Assembly (NCBI RefSeq): GCF_000280055.1
Contig: NZ_ALAB01000027.1
Location: 124,001-188,000, forward strand
Source of the DNA: Alishewanella aestuarii B11
GTDB taxonomy: Bacteria > Pseudomonadota > Gammaproteobacteria > Enterobacterales > Alteromonadaceae
DNA length: 64,000 nt
Direction: 5' to 3'
Positions 56,634 through 64,000 of this stretch are shown one piece after another. The position numbers and the translations under genes were made by a program. The notes under the pieces are model-generated. The model searched no databases and was not told where the DNA came from. It saw only the letters and a program-made list of their open reading frames with translations. Every line of letters starts with the position of its first letter. The stretch's first letter is position 1.

Positions 56634-57704
56634 ATGGTGCCGCTGATGGACAAACGACAATTTCTAAAACACAGTGCGCTGGCCTTAAGCCTGCTCCCGC
56701 TTACCGCCTGCGCTGTACCGGCTGGCGCAGCCACGGCCAGGCCGCAAGCTACTGGCCGCATTCTGCCAAAACCGCTGCGCAGGGGCGATACGGTGGGCTT
56801 AATCGCCTCATCGGCTGCCGTCGCGGATCTTGAAGATCTGGTGATCGCGCGCGAAACCCTGCAAGCCCTGGGTTTTAAAGTAAAAAGCGGCCGCTTTTAT
56901 AACGAACGCCGTGGCCATTTAGCCGGCAGAGATGAAGATCGCGCCGCGGATCTGAACGCGATGTTTGCCGATCCGGAGGTTAAAGCCGTGATCTGTGCCC
57001 GGGGTGGCTCTGGCGCAGCCCGAATTTTACCGCTGCTGGATTATCAGATGATCCGCCGGAATCCTAAGCCATTGCTCGGTTATTCCGATATCACCGCCCT
57101 GCATAATGCCTTGCTGGCACAGTGCGGTCTGGTCAGTTTTCATGGCCCGAATGGCATTGGCAGCTGGAATGCCTTTAATGTCGATCAGTTTGAGCGGCTG
57201 TTTTTTAACCAAGAGCTGATGCAATACCAGAACGAGCAGGATCTGAAAGGCGAGCTGGTGCAGCGCGAAAACCGTACCCGGGTCATTACCGGCGGCAAAG
57301 CACAGGGCCAGCTGATCGGCGGCAATCTGACGGTATTAACGGCACTGGCTGGCACGCCTTACCTGCCGGATTTTCAGGATAAGATTTTATTCCTCGAAGA
57401 TATTGAAGAGCAGCCATACCGAATCGACCGCATGATGAGCACTTTAAAGCTAATGGGCGCGCTGGATAAAATTAAAGGCTTTATTTTTGGCGACTGTAAC
57501 CGCTGTACTCCGGGCAACGGCTGGGGCAGTTTAACCTTAGATGAAATCTTTGCGGACTTTATTAAACCGCTCGGTATTCCGGCTTACCGCGGCGCCATGA
57601 TTGGCCATATTCCAAAGCAGTTTATTGTACCGGTTGGCGCTATGGCAGAAATGGATGCCGACGCCGGCACCTTCCGCCTGCTGGAGCCGGTGTTTCAGAA
57701 CTGA
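56634..57704 (+). CDS. S66-family LD-carboxypeptidase, exported
   Basis: 356 aa (ATG 56634; ATG 56646 also possible). N-terminus DKRQFLKHSALALSLLPLTAC with a Tat-like or lipoprotein signal. S66 core: RGDTVGLIASSAAV, catalytic Ser in CARGGSGAARILP, Glu in LEDIEEQPYRIDRM, His in GHIPKQF. It removes the terminal D-Ala from murein tetrapeptides during recycling. An exported form is less usual than cytoplasmic LdcA. Confidence 0.88.
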   Translation: MVPLMDKRQFLKHSALALSLLPLTACAVPAGAATARPQATGRILPKPLRRGDTVGLIASSAAVADLEDLVIARETLQALGFKVKSGRFYNERRGHLAGRDEDRAADLNAMFADPEVKAVICARGGSGAARILPLLDYQMIRRNPKPLLGYSDITALHNALLAQCGLVSFHGPNGIGSWNAFNVDQFERLFFNQELMQYQNEQDLKGELVQRENRTRVITGGKAQGQLIGGNLTVLTALAGTPYLPDFQDKILFLEDIEEQPYRIDRMMSTLKLMGALDKIKGFIFGDCNRCTPGNGWGSLTLDEIFADFIKPLGIPAYRGAMIGHIPKQFIVPVGAMAEMDADAGTFRLLEPVFQN

Positions 57705-57728
57705 GCGCGATAAACTTTTCCTGCCTGA

Positions 57729-57760
57729 TAAAAGCTTAGCAAAAACCTGCTAAGCTTTTT
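57729..57760. terminator. Bidirectional intrinsic terminator
   Basis: AAAAGCTTAGCA-N6-TGCTAAGCTTTT, 12-bp perfect stem, after the S66 gene. Confidence 0.92.
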
Positions 57761-57859
57761 ACATTAAAGTTACACCTTATCCGTTACCCGCCTGCTCTGG
57801 TAAGTCTGTTTACCAGAGTGTGTGTATTGGTGTGTGCAAGCCTGCGAAACGGAGCTATA

Positions 57860-58042
57860 ATGAAATCCATAGATCTGATCAGGGAACTGAAAGCTGCTGG
57901 CTGTGAACTAAAGCGGCAAGGCAAAGGCAGCCATCAACTGTGGTATTCGCCGCTTACTGGTAAAACCTTTGTCGTTCCCCATCCCAAAGGTGCCTTACCT
58001 ATTGGCACATCAAAAGCGATCAGAAAAGCCGCTGGTATATAA
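57860..58042 (+). CDS. hicA: HicA-type mRNA interferase toxin
   Basis: 60 aa from ATG 57860 (GGAG upstream). Double-stranded-RNA-binding-like fold with the catalytic His25 in GKGSHQLWYS and the ending LPIGTSKAIRKAAGI. Toxin first, antitoxin 11 bp downstream, the usual hicAB order. Confidence 0.93.
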   Translation: MKSIDLIRELKAAGCELKRQGKGSHQLWYSPLTGKTFVVPHPKGALPIGTSKAIRKAAGI

Positions 58043-58053
58043 CGAGGTAAACT

Positions 58054-58494
58054 ATGTATTTTTCGGTGGGTATTGAACAACCAACAGATGATAAAACCGC
58101 TTATGGTCTGGTGGTGCCTGCGCTTTGTACCGCCGACTTTAGCTGTATCAGTGCTGCTGACAGCCAGGCAGAAATTGCGCCAGCTGTAACAGAAGCTATC
58201 ACTATGGCGTTAGAAACTTGGCAGGAGCAAGGATGGGCAATAGGTGATATTCAGGATCTGGGGCCTTTGTACTATCAACAACAAGCTGAGTATGCGTTTT
58301 GCAATAGTTGGCTATTACTTTACATTGATTTGTCAGCTTATGAAGGTAAACCAAAGCGAATCAATGTCAGTATGCCCGTTACGTTAATCAGCCGCATCGA
58401 CCAGAAAGTTAAAACCTCACCGGAACGCTATCGTGATCGCAGTCACTTTTTGGCTACAGCGGCGCGGCATGAATTGGAGACGGCAAGCAATTAG
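58054..58494 (+). CDS. hicB: HicB-type antitoxin
   Basis: 146 aa. N-terminal partial RNase-H-like HicB fold (YFSVGIEQPTDDKTAYGLVV) and a C-terminal ribbon-helix-helix DNA-binding part (KRINVSMPVTLISRIDQKVK, DRSHFLATAARHEL). Neutralises HicA and represses the operon. Its 3' end overlaps the GNAT gene on the other strand by 41 bases. Confidence 0.92.
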   Translation: MYFSVGIEQPTDDKTAYGLVVPALCTADFSCISAADSQAEIAPAVTEAITMALETWQEQGWAIGDIQDLGPLYYQQQAEYAFCNSWLLLYIDLSAYEGKPKRINVSMPVTLISRIDQKVKTSPERYRDRSHFLATAARHELETASN

Positions 58495-58969
58495 CCATTC
58501 CGTTACAGCACCAGCTCATAATGGTCACTGCCTTGCCCTGATACAGCTCCTGCTTGAGTACCTGCCAGCCCAGGCGTTGATAGAACGCTGCCTGATCTTC
58601 GGTAAATAAATACAGTTGCATCAGCCCCAGCTGCCGGGCTTCTGTCATCACTTGCTGCACCAACCATTTGCCAAGGCCTTTACCTCTTACCGAGGATGCG
58701 AGATAAATATTGGCCAACCAGGGCGATAACTCACGATTGGTTTGCATATCGTGCAGTAACAGCGAGGCGGTGCCTACCACCTGATGTTCATACACTACGA
58801 CCCAACTGATTGGTAATTGCTGCTCATTTAAACTGGCGGCCAGATCGGCAGCAAAGTCGGCTTCGGTTTTTTCCGGAAACAGGGCGCCCCATTCCAGATA
58901 ATGCCAATGCGCCAGCATCGGGATCAGCTCAGGCTGCTGCTTAAGCAGGATTAACTTAGTTTGATTCAT
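58454..58969 (-). CDS. GNAT-family N-acetyltransferase
   Basis: 171 aa. Acetyl-CoA loop VRGKGLGKWLVQQVM near residue 95, then LYLFTEDQAAFYQRLGWQ. The C-terminal 20 residues (after SWCCNG) are read through the hicB 3' end, suggesting the tail was replaced or extended when hicAB arrived. Substrate unknown. Confidence 0.8.
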   Translation of the reverse strand: MNQTKLILLKQQPELIPMLAHWHYLEWGALFPEKTEADFAADLAASLNEQQLPISWVVVYEHQVVGTASLLLHDMQTNRELSPWLANIYLASSVRGKGLGKWLVQQVMTEARQLGLMQLYLFTEDQAAFYQRLGWQVLKQELYQGKAVTIMSWCCNGMANCLPSPIHAAPL

Positions 58970-58988
58970 TTCGTTTATAACAGCGCGA

Positions 58989-59435
58989 TTAACGTTCAGC
59001 TAGAGTTTTTAGTTTCTGCAAAGCGTTAGGCCAGGCTTGCTGCATAAAGTCTTCGTATACTGGCGCAATTTCCTGCTCAATCCGCAACTCGGTACTGTCA
59101 CCGCGAGAGGTAAAATAGAAGTTCTCGTAGGCTGGCGCCCAACTTGTTACTTCGGCACTATCCAAATCATCCTGGCCGGCATAAACAAAACCCAGATGGC
59201 TGACCGAGATAAACTCCATCGGCCGGTACTCGACAATCTTTGCCACCATGCCATTGCCATTTGGATCCAGAAAGCGGATGGTTTCACCCTGCTGCCAATG
59301 CCCCTGATAGTAAGAGCCCTCACAAAAAGCCGCAATCCACTCGCGATAAAGCTGCGGGTCAAACATCCGTTGCCAAAGCTGCGCCACCGGCGCCTGGATC
59401 ACAATACTATGCTGGATGACTTTGACGTTACGCAT
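58989..59435 (-). CDS. SRPBCC/START-like ligand-binding protein
   Basis: 148 aa. AHSA1/polyketide-cyclase-like fold: IQAPVAQLWQRMFDPQLYRE, GETIRFLDPNGNGMVAKIVE, long C-terminal helix QQAWPNALQKLKTLAE. Ligand unknown. It lies 19 bp upstream of the GNAT gene on the same strand, possibly one operon. Confidence 0.8.
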   Translation of the reverse strand: MRNVKVIQHSIVIQAPVAQLWQRMFDPQLYREWIAAFCEGSYYQGHWQQGETIRFLDPNGNGMVAKIVEYRPMEFISVSHLGFVYAGQDDLDSAEVTSWAPAYENFYFTSRGDSTELRIEQEIAPVYEDFMQQAWPNALQKLKTLAER

Positions 59436-59575
59436 CGGTTTTTCCTCTTATTATGCAATGCGAAGCCGGCGTTGAATATGTGAACGCGGCTACGGATCCC
59501 GTCCGGAGTTGGTCAGCCAGATAAAAGTAGCACAGTGGCGCCAACTTGGGAATCTTAGCCTGCACTACTACACCT

Positions 59576-59604
59576 GACTCCGGTATGCTTGCCGTACCGG
59601 AGTC
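59576..59604 (-). repeat. Single palindromic repeat
   Basis: GACTCCGGTA-TGCTTGCCG-TACCGGAGTC, inverted relative to the 43.6-45 kb arrays. It lies 30 bp beyond the orphan Phd antitoxin, where a toxin gene would be expected. The rest of the 200-bp gap has nothing recognisable. Confidence 0.9.
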
Positions 59605-59634
59605 ACATCTGCGATTTGGAGCTGAAAACCAATG

Positions 59635-59901
59635 TTATCTCTTTTGCTGGTAATGCTGTGTGGAACACATGTAGCCTTTACCACAGTTGTGAGTTTCAAG
59701 GGACCCAGCAATTTGTTGCATCAGGCTTAGGTTCTGCAGTACATAAAGCGTTTCTTGCTCGCGCTCCCAGTCATCGGCACTAATCACAACGAAAGCGTCT
59801 CCGGCTCTTCTTTTTACTTTGAGCGGTTTATGTCTGGTAATTACTTCGTCTACAACATTTTTCATGTTGTCTCTAAATTTGTTTACGCTGATCGTATCCA
59901 T
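59635..59901 (-). CDS. Orphan Phd/YefM-family antitoxin
   Basis: 88 aa from ATG 59901. N-terminal Phd/YefM fold (MDTISVNKFRDNMKNVVDEV, DAFVVISADDWEREQETLYV) and a toxin-binding region (LSLMQQIAGSLETHNCGKGY) whose last residues (MCSTQHYQQKR) depart from the usual acidic ending. No YoeB- or Doc-type toxin follows; a palindromic repeat lies there instead. Probably a module that lost its toxin. Confidence 0.75.
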   Translation of the reverse strand: MDTISVNKFRDNMKNVVDEVITRHKPLKVKRRAGDAFVVISADDWEREQETLYVLQNLSLMQQIAGSLETHNCGKGYMCSTQHYQQKR

Positions 59902-60008
59902 AACAGCACCTTGAGACACGGAATGACCTTACAAATATATGTCAAGAGCCTTAACAAGACCAAGGATAGCGGCAGCTTTTTCGTTTCGGCTTTGCCGCTA
60001 CTGCGCCT

Positions 60009-60037
60009 GACTCCGGTATGCTTGCCGTACCGGAGTC
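60009..60037 (-). repeat. Single palindromic repeat
   Basis: Same hairpin and flank (CACAACCTGCGATCTGGAGC) as at 59576, same orientation, 433 bp apart. Together they bracket the orphan antitoxin gene. Confidence 0.9.
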
Positions 60038-60115
60038 ACAACCTGCGATCTGGAGCAGAAAGATACTGTAGTCGTAAAAGCGGATATTGGAGCTGTAAAA
60101 GTATCCTGTCCAGAT

Positions 60116-60184
60116 CTAAGCATAGACAACGCTTTGGGCTTGCTCGGCAAACAAGGCCAGCCATTGTTCTTTGGTACGGTGCAT
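60116..60184 (-). pseudogene. Possible IS66 TnpA-like 5' fragment
   Basis: 22 codons, MHRTKEQWLALFAEQAQ then SVVYA stop. The R-TK-QW-AL---Q pattern resembles the N-terminus of IS66-type accessory transposition proteins, cut off abruptly. Very short, so chance similarity is possible. Confidence 0.3.
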
Positions 60185-60255
60185 GATGATTACCCTGGCA
60201 GTTGATAATGGCAGACAGGGTAAAGTTGATCAGTTAGGATTGGAATGTGTGGTTG

Positions 60256-60307
60256 GCGTTACGCTTACGACGCTCACAAGTTCGCGCGCATGCGCGGGGC
60301 GTTATAT
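60256..60307 (+). other. attC-like right half-site before the esterase
   Basis: CGCGCATGCGCGGGGCGTTATAT ending at 60307, given here as CGCGCATGCGCG followed by GGGCGTTATAT. The GGGCGTTAT end is typical of attC sites and lies 12 bp before the esterase start. No complementary left end was found, so it is partial at best. Confidence 0.35.
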
Positions 60308-60318
60308 AAAGGTATCAA

Positions 60319-61464
60319 ATGAAATCTATATTACTCGTTTTAGTTTTTCTGTTGTCTAGTCCAGCTTTTGCTCAGTATCAGCGCCTGACGATAAATTCAG
60401 AATTATTAGGAGAAGATGTAACAGTTCAAATATCCTTACCTGAAACTTACCATCATTCTGATAACTTTTTATATCCTGTGTTGGTGGTGTTAGATGGCTC
60501 GACTCAGTTCAATCACTCAGCTGCAAGTGTGAATTTTTACAGCACTTACGCTGTGATACCGGAGATGATTGTTGTAGGTGTGAGTTTAAAAAATAGATTG
60601 ATGTTTTATACCCAAACCGAGCCAGAAGCTTTTGCCGGTCGAGCTGGCAAAGCGGATATACTGACGCGCTTCCTGCAAGATGAGTTGTTAAATCTATTAA
60701 ATGCGCAATATAGAGTTGCGCCATACTATGTCATAGCGGGTCATTCACTCTCGGGATTATATACCAGTCACTTGGCTGTAAAAGGGCACTCTAAATTTAA
60801 CGCCGTTATATCGATTAGTCCCAGCCTTTGGTGGGACGAGGCAGTGATAGTCGCAGATTACAAAAAGAATCACACCACCAGCATAGCAAAACCAATGAGA
60901 TGGTTTATTAGCATGGCGAGCGAGCCAAATGAAATGCCAGAAGCTTTTGAACGTATGTTATTAGCTTTAAAACATCATTCAAAGTCAGGGCTTTATCACA
61001 GTTACGCAAGATTTCCTGATGAAACTCACGATAGCACTCCTTTGATTGGCTTGGCAAAAGGGTTACGAGCTATTTTTTCCGGTTGGAATGCGGTACCTGG
61101 GGTTGATGTTATGCCTATGTCAGCACTGACAACATTCTATGAGAATAAAACTAAGGAATTCGGCTATAAATTTCCTTTGTCAGTTCACCAATTTAATGTG
61201 TATGGACTAAAAGCTGCATATGAAGACAAACCAGCATGGGGAATTGAGATTTTAGCAAAAGGTACTGAGGCTTTTCCTGACTCTGAAATACTATGGGATA
61301 GTTTAGCTACGGCTTACAGTTTGAACAAAAACTTACCTGCTGCGCTCATTGCATCTGAGCGAGCACTAGACCTGGCTATTGCAAATGATTCAATTTTTAT
61401 TGATGAAATCAAGGCGCAGAATTCGGGCTTGAAAGCTGAAAAAATGAAAATAGATAAAAATTAA
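60319..61464 (+). CDS. Secreted esterase (EstD/IroE-like alpha/beta hydrolase) with C-terminal TPR
   Basis: 381 aa. Signal peptide cleaved after FA (residue 18, SSPAFAQ). PF00756-type esterase domain with nucleophile Ser in IAGHSLSGLYTSHLA and His in PDETHDSTPL. A TPR-like tail covers about residues 310-360 (SEILWDSLATAYSLNKNLPA). Visibly more AT-rich than neighbouring core genes and placed between attC-like sites, so probably acquired. Substrate unknown. Confidence 0.85.
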   Translation: MKSILLVLVFLLSSPAFAQYQRLTINSELLGEDVTVQISLPETYHHSDNFLYPVLVVLDGSTQFNHSAASVNFYSTYAVIPEMIVVGVSLKNRLMFYTQTEPEAFAGRAGKADILTRFLQDELLNLLNAQYRVAPYYVIAGHSLSGLYTSHLAVKGHSKFNAVISISPSLWWDEAVIVADYKKNHTTSIAKPMRWFISMASEPNEMPEAFERMLLALKHHSKSGLYHSYARFPDETHDSTPLIGLAKGLRAIFSGWNAVPGVDVMPMSALTTFYENKTKEFGYKFPLSVHQFNVYGLKAAYEDKPAWGIEILAKGTEAFPDSEILWDSLATAYSLNKNLPAALIASERALDLAIANDSIFIDEIKAQNSGLKAEKMKIDKN

Positions 61465-61493
61465 CGTGTGGTGTGGTCCTTCTAACTAAGAAA

Positions 61494-61583
61494 GCTAACA
61501 ATAGAATTTTATCGCTAGCAAAAAGCGCTGGTTGCGACGTGAACCAGCTGCGCGGTTTTCCGCGCTAAATTTGGGCGTTAGCC
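61494..61583 (+). other. attC-like integron recombination site
   Basis: 90-bp imperfect palindrome. Outer arms GCTAAC (61494) and GTTAGC (61577), the latter followed by C, with GGGC before it. Next arms AATTTTATCGC / GCGCTAAATTT. Inner stem AAAA-GCGCTGGTT against AACCAGCTGCGC-TTTT around GCGACGTG. The GGGCGTTAGCC end, nested imperfect pairing and position between two genes fit attC. Confidence 0.65.
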
Positions 61584-61602
61584 GGGATTGCCTCACTCGA
61601 AA

Positions 61603-61622
61603 AGTGATACTATAGTGTCACT
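61603..61622. promoter_or_regulatory. Candidate operator/promoter of the Phd/ParE module
   Basis: AGTGATAC-TATA-GTGTCACT, an inverted repeat with one mismatch overlapping a TATAGT -10-like element, 25 bp before the antitoxin start. It suits autoregulation and an own promoter inside a cassette. Confidence 0.6.
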
Positions 61623-61646
61623 TTACACTTAGGACAGGTTGAAATT

Positions 61647-61904
61647 ATGAAAGTTGAATTAGTTACGAATCTAAAGCGACAAGCTACCAAGATTCTGGCA
61701 GATCTGCACCTGTCGAAAGAGCCCGTATTGATTACGGAGCATGGTCAGCCATCTGCATACCTTGTTGATGTGCAGGATTATGAATTTATGAAGCGTCGGC
61801 TTGAGCTGCTTGAGGGGCTCTCTCGGGGAGAGCGTGCGGTACTTGAAGGAAGAACGTATAGCCAAAGTGAGGCCAAAGAAAAAATGAGTAAATGGCTGAA
61901 GTAA
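61647..61904 (+). CDS. Phd/YefM-family antitoxin
   Basis: 85 aa. VTNLKRQATKILADLHLSKE, then PVLITEHGQPSAYLVDVQDY and a C-terminal helix (EGRTYSQSEAKEKMSKWLK) for toxin binding. AGGACAGG precedes the ATG. Overlaps the ParE-type gene by 13 bases. Confidence 0.92.
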   Translation: MKVELVTNLKRQATKILADLHLSKEPVLITEHGQPSAYLVDVQDYEFMKRRLELLEGLSRGERAVLEGRTYSQSEAKEKMSKWLK

Positions 61905-62194
61905 TCTGGACAGAGCCAGCACTCCAGGAACTCGATGCCATTGCAGAGTATATTGCTTTGGACAATCCTGCTGCCGCAAGCAATCTCGTGAAGGCTGTTT
62001 TCGACAACACAGAACGTTTGGCGAATTTCCCCAAATCCGGACGAATTCCTCCTGAACTCCCAGATTCGGTTTACAGGGAAGTAGTGGTTCCACCTTGTCG
62101 CATTTTTTATCGTGAGGATGAGCAGCGGGTTTTTGTGCTCTTTGTCATGCGAGAGGAACGACACCTTCGTGCATTTATGCTGGAACACAGCTAA
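61892..62194 (+). CDS. ParE/RelE-family toxin
   Basis: 100 aa. EVIWTEPALQELDAIAEYIA, ERLANFPKSGRIPPELPD, YREVVVPPCRIFYRED, VFVLFVMREERHL: ParE-type pattern, predicted gyrase poison rather than ribosome-dependent RNase. Its TAA stop lies inside the left arm of the next attC-like palindrome. Confidence 0.92.
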   Translation: MAEVIWTEPALQELDAIAEYIALDNPAAASNLVKAVFDNTERLANFPKSGRIPPELPDSVYREVVVPPCRIFYREDEQRVFVLFVMREERHLRAFMLEHS

Positions 62195-62244
62195 AAATCC
62201 GCGTCATTCGTGGCCTAAGGCCACGGCGACGCACACAAGTTAGC
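62190..62244 (+). other. Short attC-like palindrome after parE
   Basis: GCTAA-N6-GCGTC-N3-CGTGGCC-TAA-GGCCACG-N2-GACGC-N7-TTAGC: 55 bp, three nested arms with unpaired bulges, ending GTTAGCC like the site at 61583. The nested architecture fits a minimal attC; a simple terminator is the alternative, but there is no T-run. Confidence 0.55.
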
Positions 62245-62278
62245 CACTACTTCACTCCAATCCCAATATCGCAGGATG

Positions 62279-62545
62279 GACTCCGGTACGGCAAGCATAC
62301 CGGAGTCCCAGATCGGGGTTGCATTGAGATTGGTGCTGCTATCACTATCGCAGGATGGACTCCGGTACGACTAGCGTACCGGAGTCCTAGGTTTGCGGTA
62401 GCGTTGAGATTGGCGCTGTTATTACTATCGCAGAATGGACTCCGGTACGGCGAGCGTACCGGAGTCCTGGAGCGGGGTAGCGTTTAGATTGGTGCTGCTA
62501 TCACTATCGCAGGATGGACTCCGGTACGACTAGCGTACCGGAGTC
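62279..62545 (+). repeat. Palindromic repeat array C (four units)
   Basis: Hairpins at 62279, 62358, 62438 and 62517 (steps 79, 80, 79). The loops vary with compensating changes: CGACTAGCG and CGGCGAGCG extend the stem to 12 bp (GACTCCGGTACG / CGTACCGGAGTC). The gap between parE and guaA holds this array and no gene. Confidence 0.93.
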
Positions 62546-62578
62546 CTGGGGTTGAGGAAGCCTTTAGAAAGGCGTTAC

Positions 62579-62606
62579 GATTTTGCCAACGCCAAAACTA
62601 TTCCCA
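62579..62606 (-). repeat. Duplicate of the guaA 3' end
   Basis: GATTTTGCCAACGCCAAA followed by ACTATTCCCA matches 62767-62794 at 26 of 28 bases. Read on the minus strand it ends ATA GAG TGG GAA TAG, the same Ile-Glu-Trp-Glu-stop as guaA but with different codons. Confidence 0.8.
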
Positions 62607-62704
62607 CTCTATCGAAAAATGTCTGCAATTCGCTCAAAGCGGCGTTTCTCCGCTGCAAGCTAGGTCCTCATCAACTAAAAACTCCAATCCCACTATCGCA
62701 GATT

Positions 62705-62733
62705 GGACTCCGGTACGGCGAGCGTACCGGAGT
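62705..62733 (+). repeat. Palindromic repeat next to guaA
   Basis: Hairpin with loop variant GCGAG, exactly 188 bp after the copy at 62517. The 188-bp block including the guaA-tail duplicate is therefore tandemly repeated. Confidence 0.92.
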
Positions 62734-62785
62734 CCTGGATCGGGGTAGCGTTTAGAATAGTGCTAGGATTTTGCCAACGCCAAAG

Positions 62786-64000
62786 TTATTCCCATTCGAT
62801 GGTTGCTGGTGGCTTACCTGAGATATCGTAGACTACGCGGCTAATACCATTGATCTCGTTAATAATCCGGTTCGACACCTTACCCAGTAACTCATATGGC
62901 AGGTGTGCCCAGTGGGCGGTCATAAAGTCGATGGTTTCTACCGCGCGCAGCGAAATTACCCAGTCGTACTTACGGGCATCGCCCATTACACCCACTGATT
63001 TAACCGGCAGGAACACCGCGAACGCCTGGCTGACTTTATTGTACAGATCGGCTTTATGCAGCTCTTCGATAAAGATCGCATCGGCACGGCGCAGTAAGTC
63101 GCAGTATTCTTTTTTGATTTCGCCCAGTACCCGCACGCCTAAACCTGGTCCCGGGAACGGGTGACGGTACAGCATATCGTACGGTAAGCCCAGCTCTAAA
63201 CCGACTTTGCGCACTTCGTCTTTAAACAGTTCGCGCAGTGGCTCGACTAAGCCCAGCTTCATATGCTCCGGCAAACCGCCAACGTTATGGTGCGATTTAA
63301 TCACATGGGCTTTACCGGTTGCTGAACCTGCGGATTCAATCACATCCGGATAGATAGTGCCCTGTGCCAGCCATTTGGCATTGCTCAGCTTTTGCGCTTG
63401 TTCGTCGAACACTTCAACAAAAACGCGGCCGATAATTTTCCGCTTCGCTTCAGGCTCATCCACGCCGGCTAAGGCCGACAGGAAACGCTGTTCGGCATCG
63501 ACTTTGATAATATTTAAACCAAAGTGATCGCCAAACATATCCATGACCTGCTTGCCTTCGTTGAGTCGCAGCAGGCCGTTATCAACAAAAACACAGGTCA
63601 GGTTTTTGCCGATAGCGCGGTGCAGCAGCATGGCGACCACAGAGCTGTCGACGCCACCGGATAAGCCCAGGATCACCTGATCATCACCGATTTGCTGTTT
63701 TAAGCGTACGATGGCATCTTCAATAATCGAGGCCGGTGTCCACAGCTTGTCACAGCCACAGATATCCACCACAAAATGCTCCAGCATCCGCAGCCCCTGC
63801 CGGGTATGGGTGACTTCCGGATGGAACTGCACACCATAGAACTGCCGCGCTTCGTCCGCCATGGCGGCATGCGGGCAGGTTGGGGTTTGGGCAATAGTGG
63901 TAAAACCGGCCGGGATCTGTACCACTTTATCGCCGTGGCTCATCCACACATCTAACAAGGCATTGCCGTTGGCGCCGATGTGATCTTCAATTTTGGCGAA
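62786..64000 (-). CDS. guaA: GMP synthase (glutamine-hydrolysing), 3' part, cut by window edge
   Basis: Converts XMP to GMP. 404 residues are visible without the N-terminus. End of the glutaminase domain ([14 protein letters not shown]), ATP-pyrophosphatase P-loop [20 protein letters not shown], and the dimerisation domain with the invariant [20 protein letters not shown], ending ATIEWE. Usually cotranscribed with guaB, which would lie beyond the window. The 3' end is next to repeats and mobile-type sequence. Confidence 0.97.
   Translation of the reverse strand, partial: FAKIEDHIGANGNALLDVWMSHGDKVVQIPAGFTTIAQTPTCPHAAMADEARQFYGVQFHPEVTHTRQGLRMLEHFVVDICGCDKLWTPASIIEDAIVRLKQQIGDDQVILGLSGGVDSSVVAMLLHRAIGKNLTCVFVDNGLLRLNEGKQVMDMFGDHFGLNIIKVDAEQRFLSALAGVDEPEAKRKIIGRVFVEVFDEQAQKLSNAKWLAQGTIYPDVIESAGSATGKAHVIKSHHNVGGLPEHMKLGLVEPLRELFKDEVRKVGLELGLPYDMLYRHPFPGPGLGVRVLGEIKKEYCDLLRRADAIFIEELHKADLYNKVSQAFAVFLPVKSVGVMGDARKYDWVISLRAVETIDFMTAHWAHLPYELLGKVSNRIINEINGISRVVYDISGKPPATIEWE

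Noticed and set aside
60116..60184. Intact IS66 element
   Set aside because: Only a 22-codon TnpA-like start is visible; no TnpB, TnpC or terminal repeats.
1..64000. rRNA, tRNA, riboswitch or prophage genes
   Set aside because: None recognised on either strand by eye; a covariance search would be needed to exclude small RNAs.

Overview
The window looks like chromosome of an alteromonad-type gammaproteobacterium, close to Rheinheimera, Alishewanella or Arsukibacterium. This rests on gene content and order (the murJ-ribF-ileS-lspA-fkpB-ispH block beside type IV pilus minor pilins, xerD-dsbC-recJ-prfB-lysS, fldB opposite xerD, trmN6 opposite srmB) and on protein style, not on a marker gene. No rRNA, tRNA, prophage or intact transposase was seen. 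Both ends are cut inside genes: pilY1 at the left and guaA at the right.

Layout. 0-7.5 kb (minus strand): minor-pilin operon fimU-like, pilV, pilW, pilX, pilY1, with the AlgZ/AlgR two-component pair directly upstream. 7.5-14.8 kb (minus): ispH, fkpB, lspA, ileS, ribF, murJ, opposite rpsT (TTG start). 15-28.6 kb: mostly single genes. These are an ArsR-type regulator, a lone receiver protein, an M28 peptidase, smrA, a GhrA-like dehydrogenase, an OlsF-like double acyltransferase, a DUF3300 lipoprotein, an OmpW-like porin, a CoA-transferase/GNAT fusion coupled to an HDAC-family deacetylase, and a diguanylate cyclase. 28.7-35 kb: purL, mltF, tadA. 35-37.6 kb: three small membrane proteins (two of them PspB-like tandem paralogues) next to a PadR/HAAS pair.

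37.6-45 kb and 57.8-62.8 kb are accessory regions. Together they carry five toxin-antitoxin pairs (Xre/RES, StbDE-like, HigB2/HigA2, HicAB, Phd/ParE) plus an orphan Phd antitoxin. They also carry about 20 copies of a palindromic repeat (GACTCCGGTA-N9-TACCGGAGTC), many at a strict 79-bp period, and attC-like integron recombination sites without an integrase. 45-57.7 kb is again core: a dienelactone hydrolase, a C39-like peptidase with its PA2779-type partner, lysS, prfB with its programmed +1 frameshift, recJ, dsbC, xerD, fldB, trmN6, srmB and an S66 carboxypeptidase.

How the parts connect. AlgZ/AlgR probably controls the neighbouring minor-pilin operon that primes type IV pili. The lspA, murJ, mltF, S66, OlsF-like, OmpW and Psp-like genes form a broad envelope-maintenance theme. 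The accessory regions look like landing sites for integron-type cassettes and palindromic repeats. One of them abuts the 3' end of guaA, whose last codons are duplicated 188 bp away.
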